A DNA stretch of 44,980 nt, taken from positions 1 through 44,980 of the forward strand of contig DAIDJG010000470.1 in NCBI GenBank assembly GCA_027451445.1, in the 5' to 3' direction. The position numbers and the translations under genes are program-made. The notes below the pieces were generated by a model. That model did no database searches. It saw only the letters and a program-made list of their open reading frames with translations, and was not told where the DNA came from. Source of the DNA: Singulisphaera sp. (GTDB lineage: Bacteria > Planctomycetota > Planctomycetia > Isosphaerales > Isosphaeraceae). Positions 1 to 7,860 of the stretch are shown piece by piece; the stretch's first letter is position 1; each line of letters opens with the position of its first letter.

Positions 1-1284
1 CGCGAGTATGCCGACTTCGCCCTTCGGCTCGAATACCAGCTCGATAAGGGCGCCGGCGCAGGCATCGGACTCCGCGCTGCTGCCGGTGAGCGCGTGCCGA
101 TGGCCAATGGGGATCACATCTTGGACCATCCCGTCTTCAAGTTGATCGATACTCCTGGGCGCGAGGAGACGGGGACGACCCACTGGCTGCGCGGCGGCGA
201 CCTTGGCGGCATGTACGTGAAGCCCGACCGGTCCGCCGAGATGAAAGAAGCGGGGTCGTGGAACCTGCTGGAGCTCGAGGTCGAGGGCCGCACGCTCCGC
301 GCTTCGATTAACCGTGGGCCGGTGCTGAACGCCTCCCTCGCCGCGGGGCGCCTTCTCGTCGACGGTACGGTCCCTGGCCTGGGCCGGGTCAAGGGGCGGA
401 TTGGGTTGCAGAAGCACACCGGGACGGTACGGTTCCGCAACATCATGATCCGTGAACTCGGCGCCGAGCCCGGCCGACCCAACGGCTTCAGGGAGATGGC
501 GAGAACGACTCCCGGGCCGAGGGTTCCGCCTTCCGTGCGGGCCGCGGGAACCTTACACATCGTGGCCATCGGGATCAACGACTATCCGGACCGGCGGCTC
601 AAACTCGATTGTGCGGCGCCCGATGCCCGATCGCTTCGCCAGGCGTTTCTGACTCACAGCCAGCGGCTGTTCCGAGGCGTTGAGGCCAAGCTCCTGGTCG
701 ACGCTCAGGCGACGCGGGCCGCCATCCTTGCCGAGCTGCGCCGACTGGCTTCTTCCGCCAAGCCGGGCGACGTGGCGGTGGTCTTCTACGCCGGTCACGG
801 CGACTACAAACGTGAGAACCAACTTTACCTCGTGCCGTTCGACGCCAATGTCCGCGACCTGAAGCGGACGGGGATCTCCGGCGAGGCGCTGAAGAAACTG
901 ATCGTCGACCTGCCGTGTACGGCGATGTTGGTCCTGGATGCCTGCTATGCCGGGAGCTTCGATGCTGCCACGCGAAAGCCCCGCGCCCTACCAGCAGGCG
1001 ACGAGTTGGCGTTGCGAGATCTGGTGCACGACCCGGGCCTGGTGGTGCTCTGCGGTGCAGACAAGGATCAGGAAGCGGCCGAGGAGGACGGACAAGGTTT
1101 CTTCACCCGGGGGATCGTCGAGGGCCTGGGCGGCCGAGCCGACCTCGACAAGGACGGCGTGGTTGAGCTCGACGAGCTAGATATGTACGTCAGAAGGCGG
1201 GTGCGGGCGCTTTCGAAAGGCGATCAAGAACCGACGATCTCGATCCCGTCGACCGTCCGGTCCTTCCCGCTCTCGCAACCTTGA
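1..1284 (+). CDS. DUF1080-caspase (peptidase C14) fusion protein, 5' partial
   Basis: The reading frame is open from base 1, so the start lies upstream of the window; an internal GTG at 94 is not the likely start. The first ~150 codons resemble a DUF1080/LamG-like fold (3-keto-disaccharide hydrolase family). A short linker leads to a caspase-like domain beginning near LHIVAIGIND. Both expected catalytic residues are present: His in FYAGHGDY (codon 796-798) and Cys in LDACYAGS (codon 943-945). The tail carries FFTRG and a DLDKDGVVELDEL segment that looks like an EF-hand-type acidic loop. Prokaryotic caspase homologues are Cys proteases often linked to signalling or cell death; pairing with a glycan/LamG-like module is a planctomycete habit. 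Substrate unknown. A strong terminator follows directly. A relic of a second caspase lies at 3784-3972. Confidence 0.85.
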   Translation, partial: REYADFALRLEYQLDKGAGAGIGLRAAAGERVPMANGDHILDHPVFKLIDTPGREETGTTHWLRGGDLGGMYVKPDRSAEMKEAGSWNLLELEVEGRTLRASINRGPVLNASLAAGRLLVDGTVPGLGRVKGRIGLQKHTGTVRFRNIMIRELGAEPGRPNGFREMARTTPGPRVPPSVRAAGTLHIVAIGINDYPDRRLKLDCAAPDARSLRQAFLTHSQRLFRGVEAKLLVDAQATRAAILAELRRLASSAKPGDVAVVFYAGHGDYKRENQLYLVPFDANVRDLKRTGISGEALKKLIVDLPCTAMLVLDACYAGSFDAATRKPRALPAGDELALRDLVHDPGLVVLCGADKDQEAAEEDGQGFFTRGIVEGLGGRADLDKDGVVELDELDMYVRRRVRALSKGDQEPTISIPSTVRSFPLSQP

Positions 1285-1312
1285 AGTCACCTACGGAAAA
1301 GCGCGGAAAATC

Positions 1313-1364
1313 GGCCGGGTCGCCCTGGGAGAGCGATCCCCGAGGGCGACCCGGCCCATTTTTC
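1313..1364 (+). terminator. Rho-independent terminator after the caspase gene
   Basis: Perfect 13-bp inverted arms (1313-1325 GGCCGGGTCGCCC and 1344-1356 GGGCGACCCGGCC) with an 18-nt loop are followed by CATTTTTC. The hairpin starts 28 nt after the caspase stop codon. This is the clearest intrinsic terminator in the window. Confidence 0.9.
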
Positions 1365-1633
1365 TTGCGGCGGCAGACCCGCAGGACCATCGGTCCATGC
1401 CGGTCCAAGAGCGCCTTGAAGTTACCTTGCGCAAATCGGCGATTGTCGATTCGCGCGATGTAACCCTTTCGGTACAAAGCCAGCCTGATTTCGTCAACAA
1501 CGGCGGCGACCCGGTGCGCTGCGACTGCGGAGCGTCGCCAAGAAAAACGGACGGAAAGGATTTCTCAGCGCGGCAAGTCAGCTTCCCGGACGATACAATC
1601 GGCCCTCGACACAGAGGAGCCGAGGGGCGTTCG

Positions 1634-2569
1634 ATGGCCGGCAAAGGGCAAGCACTGCGTGACTGGCATCGCTTGTTCGGCCTGCTGCTGACCGACCTGT
1701 TCACCGGTTCGCCGTTCGTCGTCGAAATCGAAGCGGACCTGTCCGTGCAGCAGCAACTGCTCGACGTGGTGATCGTCCGCCGGGGCCGTGGGCGATTCTC
1801 AGGCCGTTTGCCCGACGGCCTGGAGGGGCTGCTGGCGCACAACCTGATTACCTTCAAGTCGCACCGCGAGGCGCTCGACACCTGGGCGATGAAGGAGTTG
1901 GTCGGCCATTACGTGGCCTATCGCAAGCTCGTCAGCCGCTCGCCGTCGGATCTGCTCGCCGAGGACCAGTTCCGGCTTTATGCCGTGACCGCCCGCTACC
2001 CGCAAAACCTGTCGGCCCAGGTGCCCTGGCAGAGGGTCCAAGCGGGTGTTTATGATTGTCAGTGGGGTGCCGATACGATCCGCGTGGTCGTGGCTGGCGA
2101 GCTGCCGCGCGAACCGCACAACGCCCCGCTGCACCTGTTCAGCGCCTCGGCGGACCTCGTCGGATTCGGCGGCCGCGCCTACGAGCGGCACTCGACGGAC
2201 ACGAGTGGCCTGCTGATGCAACTGTTCAAAGGGCTTCAGGCGGAGGGGTTTCCCATGCCATACACAATGGAGGATTTCCGGCGCCAGTTCGTCAAGGAGC
2301 ACTTCTCGGAGCTCACGCCGGAGGAGCAAGAAGATGTGATCAGGTCACTGCCGCCGGAGGCGCGGAAGGACGTAATCAAGTCACTGCCGCCGGAGGAGCA
2401 GGAGGATATCATCAAGTCACTGCCGCCGGAGGCGCGGAAGGACGTAATCAAGTCACTTCCGCCGGAGGAGCGGCTGGCAGGTCTGACCGAGGAGCAGATC
2501 CGAGAGTACCTGAACCGCTTACCCGCTGAGCGCCCCGCCAACCTGCGCAAGCCGCGGCGGAAAACATGA
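1634..2569 (+). CDS. Rpn/PD-(D/E)XK-like hypothetical protein with C-terminal 12-residue repeats
   Basis: 311 aa from the ATG at 1634. The frame is open further upstream (to 1397), but that stretch overlaps the terminator-distal gap and lacks protein-like character. The N-terminal ~200 residues (LFGLLLTDLFTG, QQQLLDVVIV, HNLITFKSHREALD, ELVGHYVAYRK) resemble a planctomycete paralogous family related to Rpn/Uma2-type PD-(D/E)XK proteins. The usual E-x-K position reads T-F-K, so nuclease activity is uncertain. The C-terminal part carries five units of 12 residues (SLPPEARKDVIK alternating with SLPPEEQEDIIK) and ends with EEQIREYLNRL. Such a charged helical repeat may be an oligomerisation or partner-binding arm. 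No gene partner is apparent. Function not known. Confidence 0.7.
   Translation: MAGKGQALRDWHRLFGLLLTDLFTGSPFVVEIEADLSVQQQLLDVVIVRRGRGRFSGRLPDGLEGLLAHNLITFKSHREALDTWAMKELVGHYVAYRKLVSRSPSDLLAEDQFRLYAVTARYPQNLSAQVPWQRVQAGVYDCQWGADTIRVVVAGELPREPHNAPLHLFSASADLVGFGGRAYERHSTDTSGLLMQLFKGLQAEGFPMPYTMEDFRRQFVKEHFSELTPEEQEDVIRSLPPEARKDVIKSLPPEEQEDIIKSLPPEARKDVIKSLPPEERLAGLTEEQIREYLNRLPAERPANLRKPRRKT
2308..2487 (+). repeat. In-gene tandem repeat, 36-bp unit (72-bp higher-order period)
   Basis: Five 36-bp units encode x-SLPPE-x(6). Alternate units are nearly identical at the DNA level (two ARKDVIK units and two EEQED units), giving a 72-bp higher-order period. This suggests recent expansion by slippage or unequal exchange. 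The repeat is in frame and ends about 80 nt before the stop codon. Confidence 0.85.
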
Positions 2570-3000
2570 GAGAGCATGAGAGAAGAGGACATTCCGAGTC
2601 GGATCTGTTTTCGCGGGGCAGAACTATAGGATTATAATAATGTGATGAAGATGTTGTTTAAGAACATATCAATTACGCTAGTCTGACCCTCCGGGCCCCG
2701 TGGCCGAACGACGAATACGAATTTGGCGTACCGCGCACATTCTCTCGGTGCGATCGCGTGGGTCGAACGATTGTTTCACGGACGGACAGGAACCTTCTTG
2801 CGATTCTGCCGTCCAAGGATAATGCGACATCTGTGTCCGCACGCTAGACCATGGTGTCGCAGGGCCGGCGCGGCATTCCAGCGCGATCCAGCCGGCGACG
2901 AGGAACCATCGGTTCGCCCAGGTCGGCGAAAAGCCGGACAGGAGGGTCGGAGTTGTCTTGGACCAAATCTTCGGACACGGTGACTCAAGGGAGAAAGGCC
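2570..3000. other. Intergenic region with an AT-rich patch
   Basis: No convincing gene. The patch at about 2622-2685 is much richer in A/T than the surroundings and includes TATAAT at 2633-2638. That could be promoter sequence for the lipoprotein at 3001, but no matching -35 element was identified. Confidence 0.4.
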
Positions 3001-3642
3001 ATGCGGAGAATCGGCACTCTTGTCGCCTTCGCCGTCTTCGCCTCTGTGGTCGCGTCGTGCGTGACCGTCTCTCACCTCAGCCATACCTGCGTCGTTTGCA
3101 GGCTGAACCGGGTCGACGCTTCCTGCTTTAGTTTGACCCGGTCCACGTATCACGAGAACGAATGCAGCCAGTGGTATCCGACGCATGTTGAGCCTGCGCA
3201 CACCCACATCTGGGAACGCGGGACCTGTGTGTCCGAGACGAACCTGCTTGGGCATCCTATGAGCGTCGGCTGCCGGCCCGGGCACTACCCGATTCGCCTC
3301 CTCGACCCGACCACCCAGATGCACGTCTACCAGCACTTCAAGGACCCGCTGGAGGCCAAGAAGCTCTTCGAGAGCCTCACCGATGCGAAGTCGTTCAACG
3401 ACCGTCTCGATGAACATGACGACGACCGAGGTCATCTCACGGCGCGTGCAATCCAGGAATGGGAGGCGGTGGGCTTCCCGGGCACCTGGCCGGATTGGTG
3501 GGACCAGTTCTACGCGCAGCACGTCGAGTATCATAAGGAGTGGCTGACTTGGCTTCACGCGAACAGCAACATGAACTTCTGGGACTGGCAGAAGCTCGGG
3601 AAGAAGAATGGAGAGTCGGCCAAGGTCTCGACCGACCAATGA
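3001..3642 (+). CDS. Cysteine-rich putative lipoprotein
   Basis: 213 aa. The start is set by a GGGAGAAAGG ribosome-binding site just before the ATG and by the signal peptide MRRIGTLVAFAVFASVVASC, whose end fits a lipobox. The frame is open further upstream, but adding it would bury the signal sequence. The mature part has HTCVVCR and about four more Cys spread over the first 100 residues, followed by an acidic/aromatic C-terminal half (YHKEWLTWLHANSNMNFWDW). The Cys pattern could bind metal or form disulfides. I do not recognise the family. AT-rich patches lie on both sides of the gene, and it sits between an intact caspase and a caspase relic, so it may be part of an acquired or rearranged segment. 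Confidence 0.65.
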   Translation: MRRIGTLVAFAVFASVVASCVTVSHLSHTCVVCRLNRVDASCFSLTRSTYHENECSQWYPTHVEPAHTHIWERGTCVSETNLLGHPMSVGCRPGHYPIRLLDPTTQMHVYQHFKDPLEAKKLFESLTDAKSFNDRLDEHDDDRGHLTARAIQEWEAVGFPGTWPDWWDQFYAQHVEYHKEWLTWLHANSNMNFWDWQKLGKKNGESAKVSTDQ

Positions 3643-3783
3643 TCGCACAAGGAATCCGTTCCGAGTTATTTACCGGCCAGTCTGATCTTCTAGATCAAAC
3701 ATGGTTACGATTTCCTAATATCTCAAAATACCCAGAATTTGGTGCATGGCCACAATCGCCCATCGATGATCCACGACTACGGC

Positions 3784-3972
3784 CTGGCCACGCTCTGCGG
3801 CGCCCGCGACAACCAGTTGGCCATCGAGGAGGACGGGCATGGGTTCTTCACCCGCGCGTTGATGGAAGGGCTCGCGGGCGCGACCGACAACGACAAAGAC
3901 GGGATTGTCGAGCGTTACGAACTTTTGCCCTACGTGTGCTCGGGGGTCAGAAAGCGGTCGGATGGCGATCAG
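3784..3972 (+). pseudogene. Relic of a second caspase C-terminus
   Basis: This stretch translates to LATLCGARDNQ..EEDGHGFFTR..EGLAG..DNDKDGIVE..ELLPYV..GDQ. It aligns without gaps to the C-terminal part of the caspase at 1-1284 (VLCGADKDQ..EEDGQGFFTR..DLDKDGVVELDEL..GDQ). The catalytic His/Cys region and a start are absent, and the frame runs on after 3972 without caspase similarity. It is therefore a truncated fragment. The remainder of 3643-4330 holds no gene I can support. Confidence 0.75.
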
Positions 3973-4330
3973 GTTGCCGACGTTTGGGCTTCCTCAGTCC
4001 ATCGAGTCGTTTGCACTGGCGCGCGTGAAGCCGCCGAGCCCCTGAGTCGAGTCGGGGCGCCGTCGCGTGCCGGTCCGCGGTCCCTGTTTCGGCAAGCCGG
4101 CTTCATGCCCCGGCCAGAGTCCAGGTCCTGGCCGCTCGACGTATCCTTTGCCGTCGGTCGCGTCCGCTCCGGGATGCTTGAAAATGATGCGCGACTGAGC
4201 AGAGCGAAGCAGGACCGTGACGCGGTTGCCATTCACACTCGAACGCCCGCGTCGGGGGCGAGCGTCGGCGAGAGGTTCCCTGGGGCGTCCCCTGTTCGAG
4301 GCCGACCGCGGGGATCGCCCCTAACTCAGG

Positions 4331-4978
4331 TCACTTCGCGCGGGCGTGAACCGACTGGGTCAGTTCGGGCGGCAGTTTTGCGTCGGGGGTGAGAACGAAC
4401 GGCTGCTCGCCGGTCACGGACCAGAAGAGCCGGGCCGGACCTCGGGGATAGTCGCTCCCGGAGGCCCACGTGTGATACACCTTGCCCCAGAGGGTGCGGA
4501 CCTTGGCGAGCGTCTTTTTCTCCTCGTCGCCGCTCTGGGTCAAACTTTTGAGATAACCGCCGTCGACCTCGTACTTGTGGTCGTGCCAGAAGGCCTTCTC
4601 GTCGGCCGGCATTTTTTGGTACACGGCGTCGCTGACGAGATACTCAACCCCGAGCAGCCTGGCGTCGGGCCCGGTGCCGTCGTAGAGGACGCACTGGTTC
4701 AGGTCGTCGTTAACCTCTTTGCAAAAGTGGTAGGCAACCTGTGAACGCTCGGGCAGCTCCTTCATGAGGTGGACCCCGGCGAACGCCAGAGGGCAATGAA
4801 GTACCTCCTGGATCGGCGCCTTGGAGCCGGCGGCAGCGGCGGCATGACCCTCGGCGCGTGCGGCGGGGGACCGCAACGCGGGCCCAAGGAGGACGCCGGC
4901 CGTGAGGCCAGACACGCAGGCAAGGCCGGCGAAAAGCGGGCCGCGAAAGCGCGGCAGGATCCATCGAAACGGGTTCAT
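4331..4978 (-). CDS. DUF1264 (OBAP-like) secreted protein
   Basis: 215 aa. An N-terminal signal-anchor (FRGPLFAGLACVSGLTAGVLLGPAL) precedes a DUF1264-like domain with the family's conserved string: HFCKEVNDDLNQCVLYDG, ARLLGVEYLVSD, EKAFWHDHKYEVDGG. The family is named after plant oil-body-associated proteins; bacterial members have no established biochemical role. AAGGAG lies about 6 nt before the ATG. It is the last gene of a likely three-gene minus-strand operon, starting 40 nt after the stop of the metallophosphatase. Confidence 0.82.
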   Translation of the reverse strand: MNPFRWILPRFRGPLFAGLACVSGLTAGVLLGPALRSPAARAEGHAAAAAGSKAPIQEVLHCPLAFAGVHLMKELPERSQVAYHFCKEVNDDLNQCVLYDGTGPDARLLGVEYLVSDAVYQKMPADEKAFWHDHKYEVDGGYLKSLTQSGDEEKKTLAKVRTLWGKVYHTWASGSDYPRGPARLFWSVTGEQPFVLTPDAKLPPELTQSVHARAK

Positions 4979-5018
4979 AGGGTGCTCCTTCGCAAGGGTG
5001 TGGGACGGGACCCGAGTT

Positions 5019-6632
5019 TCACGGCTGGGGAGGTTTGGAGGTCAGAACCTGCGACCGGATCACGGGCGGCAAGTCCAGCGCGACGACGCGCTCGACCGCG
5101 GGCGGACCCAGCGGCCGGTGTCGCGCGAGGTAACGCCGGACGGCTTCGTGAGCGTCAATCTCCAGGGTCCTCGGTTCGCGGACCCCGGCGATCCGGCAAA
5201 GCTTGTCCACAGGATCGCCCTCGCGTTCGCAAGCGGCAATTGTATAAATGCGGTCGTCTTCCAGAGGGTGGGCGCCGACGAACATGGTGCGTACGCGATG
5301 GTCCTTTGGCGCATGCGCCTCGAACCGAACCGACAGCCCGGAGACGCGCGGCAGCCAGCCGCCAAACTGAAGGAATGGATCGGCAGCGAAGACGTTCTCG
5401 GTCTCACGCTCCCAGAACGCGCGAAGCTGCTTCCCCGAGACGCGACCGGTCTTGAGCCGGGTCGTGATCGGATACCAGGTCCACACGTCCTGCTCGCGGA
5501 TCGGGCCTGGCAGGGTCGGCGAGCCGAAGCGGAACCCGTTGGACAGGGCGATCTCCGCACCCGTCGCCTCGCGTAGCGCGTCGGTGAGCATGGCGTCAAG
5601 GTTCGTCTCGACGACCCCATAGCGCACCAGCGGAACCGACGTCGTACCGACCTCGGCGTTGAGCCGAGAGCGGAGCGGCGCCAGCGAGGCTTCGACCACG
5701 GCCTTCACGTCCGCCGCTTCCTCGAATCGTCCGGCCCGCAGCTCGATCAACTCCCAGCGGCGCTCCACGACCGCGCCGCCGGCCACCGTCAGGTCAAGCC
5801 GCCCTAGAAAAGACCCGAAGCTCCCGGGCTCGACGACCCAGGTCCGCCCGCGGACGATCGGCGCGTAGGTTCGTTCGTGCGTGTCACCCGAGAGAATCAC
5901 GTCGACGCCGTCAAGTCGCTCCGCCAGAGCGACCGCCTTGGGAAGACCGACGTGCGCCAGCAGCACGACGACCTCGGCTCGCTCCTGGCTGCGCAACCGC
6001 TCGATCAGCGGGGCAAGGACGTCAAACGACTCGAACCGCAACCCTCGACTGTACGACGGCGGCTGGCGCTCGGGCACGTCGGGATCCGTGAAGCCGATCA
6101 CCCCGATGCGAACACCGTTGACTTGCCGCACGAGGTAGGGCGGAAACACGAGCCGCCCTGTCTCCGCATCGCGGACGTTGGCGGCGACCAACGGGTGCCG
6201 GAATTCCCGGGCGCGTTCCAGCAGCACGTTCTTGCCATAGACGACCTCCCAGTTGCCCGGGATGCCGAGATCCAGCTCCAACGCGTTGAGCGCCGGGACC
6301 ATCACACGCCCCTGGGTCCAGGCGGCGGCCGCGGACCCCTGGATGGTGTCCCCGGCATCGAGGGTTAGGACCTGTCCCGGGCGCTCGCGCCGGAGCTTCC
6401 GGAGCGCCGCCGCCAGTCGGGCCACGCCTCCGGTCTCCGGCGCCAGTTCTTCTGTTCCCGCCGACCAGAACAGCTCGGGATGCGGCTCGAGCTGGGCGTG
6501 GAGGTCCGCGAAATACGCGAGCGTGACCGTTCGAGGCGCCTCGGATCCATCCAGGCGGGCCGCCTCCAACCCGACGAGGGCGAAGGCGGCGACGATGAAC
6601 CTCAAGACGGAATTCTTCGATCGGATGTTCAC
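5019..6632 (-). CDS. Metallophosphatase / 5'-nucleotidase-like protein (SoxB-like branch possible)
   Basis: 537 aa, GTG start followed by a signal peptide (VLRFIVAAFALVGLEA). The calcineurin-like metallophosphatase core has YFADLHAQ, LDAGDTIQG, GNWE, LLAHVG and ILSGDTHERTY as metal-site motifs. A 5'-nucleotidase C-terminal domain follows (ETNLDAMLTDAL, LSNGFRFG, FGGWLPRVSGL). The usual GNHE is GNWE, and the His motif is SGDTHER rather than GGHTH. SoxB thiosulfohydrolases have a similar W-E at this point, so a SoxB-like role is possible, and the neighbouring rhodanese agrees with sulfur chemistry. A plain periplasmic nucleotidase is the alternative. The RBS-like AGGA almost touches the GTG, so the exact start is uncertain. 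Confidence 0.8.
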   Translation of the reverse strand: MNIRSKNSVLRFIVAAFALVGLEAARLDGSEAPRTVTLAYFADLHAQLEPHPELFWSAGTEELAPETGGVARLAAALRKLRRERPGQVLTLDAGDTIQGSAAAAWTQGRVMVPALNALELDLGIPGNWEVVYGKNVLLERAREFRHPLVAANVRDAETGRLVFPPYLVRQVNGVRIGVIGFTDPDVPERQPPSYSRGLRFESFDVLAPLIERLRSQERAEVVVLLAHVGLPKAVALAERLDGVDVILSGDTHERTYAPIVRGRTWVVEPGSFGSFLGRLDLTVAGGAVVERRWELIELRAGRFEEAADVKAVVEASLAPLRSRLNAEVGTTSVPLVRYGVVETNLDAMLTDALREATGAEIALSNGFRFGSPTLPGPIREQDVWTWYPITTRLKTGRVSGKQLRAFWERETENVFAADPFLQFGGWLPRVSGLSVRFEAHAPKDHRVRTMFVGAHPLEDDRIYTIAACEREGDPVDKLCRIAGVREPRTLEIDAHEAVRRYLARHRPLGPPAVERVVALDLPPVIRSQVLTSKPPQP

Positions 6633-6709
6633 TCCTACGCCCCCTCATGGCTTGATCGAGTCCGGCCCCGCACGACCCGGGATCGCGCCGGCGGGCCCAC
6701 CGGCGCCGT

Positions 6710-7144
6710 TCAGTTCCCGGGTGCGCGCGGAAAACCGGCTTCGATCAATTTCTGATAGCCCGAACGCAACGGACGGGCGTCGTACCCGAGCTTGCGCAGC
6801 GACTCGCCGCCGGGCGCCGCCCGTCCTCCCGCGGCACAGTGGCAGTACACGACCGAACCCTTGGGCAACGCTTTCGCCAGCGCGGTACGGTCAGCCGGGG
6901 TCATCCCATCCCGTTCCCACGCCGTCAGCACGCTCAGCGGAACGAGCACGGCCCCCCGAATGTGTCCCCTGTCCCACTCGTTCTGCTCCCGAACGTCGAC
7001 CAGGACGGCCTGCTTCGCCTCGACCTTGGCCTTCACCTCATGGAGCGGCTCCGCGGTGTAGCCAGGCTCCCCGCCTCGAGCCGAGAGCACCGTCGTCCCG
7101 GCCAGGACGGCCCACCCAAGCTTTGCCAGCAAACGCCTCATCAT
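6710..7144 (-). CDS. Exported rhodanese-like sulfurtransferase
   Basis: 144 aa. AGGAGG lies 6 nt before the ATG at 7144, which decides the start over the upstream in-frame codon at 7168. A signal peptide (LAKLGWAVLAGTTVLS) leads to one rhodanese domain: VLVDVREQNEWDRGHIRGA, then the active-site loop in VYCHCAAGGRA, where the CAAGGR fits CxxGxR with a catalytic Cys. Rhodaneses move sulfane sulfur to thiol acceptors; export suggests a periplasmic acceptor or reporter role. It is the first gene of the operon with the metallophosphatase and DUF1264 genes, 77 nt upstream of the former. Confidence 0.88.
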   Translation of the reverse strand: MMRRLLAKLGWAVLAGTTVLSARGGEPGYTAEPLHEVKAKVEAKQAVLVDVREQNEWDRGHIRGAVLVPLSVLTAWERDGMTPADRTALAKALPKGSVVYCHCAAGGRAAPGGESLRKLGYDARPLRSGYQKLIEAGFPRAPGN

Positions 7145-7410
7145 GCCAATCCTCCTGGATTCGCTCACATTCTGCGAGCGACGCTTCCACTCTCCCGACG
7201 ACGCCCCTCTGCGAGCGCGCCGGCCGCCCGCCCAATCGCGAGTAGCTAACTATATGGCCAACCAGCTATCTAGTCAACCCCGCCTGCCGTCGCGTAACGC
7301 TCGGCTCTTCGGGCTGGACTTCGGAGAATAGGGCACGTGACAAATACTGCGTCCCTTTGTCGTTTCCCGTTTGGGACAACGCAGGTCCGATTCGATTCTG
7401 GCGCCACTCA

Positions 7411-7605
7411 CTAATCCTCGTCCGCGCGGCCGCTGGCCCACTCCGGATAGGGAACCGCGAGACCCTTGCGCGCCCGCCACAGAATGCGATTGAGGACGCC
7501 TTCCGGCGCCCGGTCGACCTCACGGAGCGGAGTCTGGCCTGGCATCACGGCAGGGTAGTTTGCGAAGTCTGCGTTAATTCCTTGGTGCTCTAACCCGCCC
7601 CATCA
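7411..7605 (-). pseudogene. Relic: C-terminal end of a beta-propeller phosphoesterase paralogue
   Basis: On the minus strand this reads to a TAG at 7411-7413 and encodes REVDRAPEGVLNRILWRARK..PYPEWASGRADED, the same C-terminus as the gene at 22294-24969. At DNA level 7411-7527 matches 22294-22410 with only about five differences, and similarity stops sharply on both sides. An in-frame stop near 7605 limits the fragment to ~60 codons with no start. It is a partial copy, not a functional gene. The rest of 7145-7860 holds no gene I can support. Confidence 0.8.
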
Positions 7606-7860
7606 AATACGACTAAGCTCTCCCAGTCTCTTCAGATACCCTGTATTTAGTGCACGGCCAGAATGGCAGGCCCGTCCCCTTTTTCCCCGGTGCTCCCTGA
7701 AGTTGCGACCGCGCTCCAAAAGGACGAAGGGGTCTGTGCTGCTTCTGCCGATAGAAAGCAACGAGGAGCTGAATGGAAAAGTGTTCCGGGGCCAACGCTT
7801 CGCGGAACCAATTCGAACGCTCCTGGACACTACGCCGGGCGTACCGGGTTGGGAGGAGCC

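Noticed and set aside
1397-1633. N-terminal extension of the Rpn-like gene
   Set aside because: The extension lacks similarity to the family, and the protein-like sequence starts at MAGKGQALRDWHRLF.
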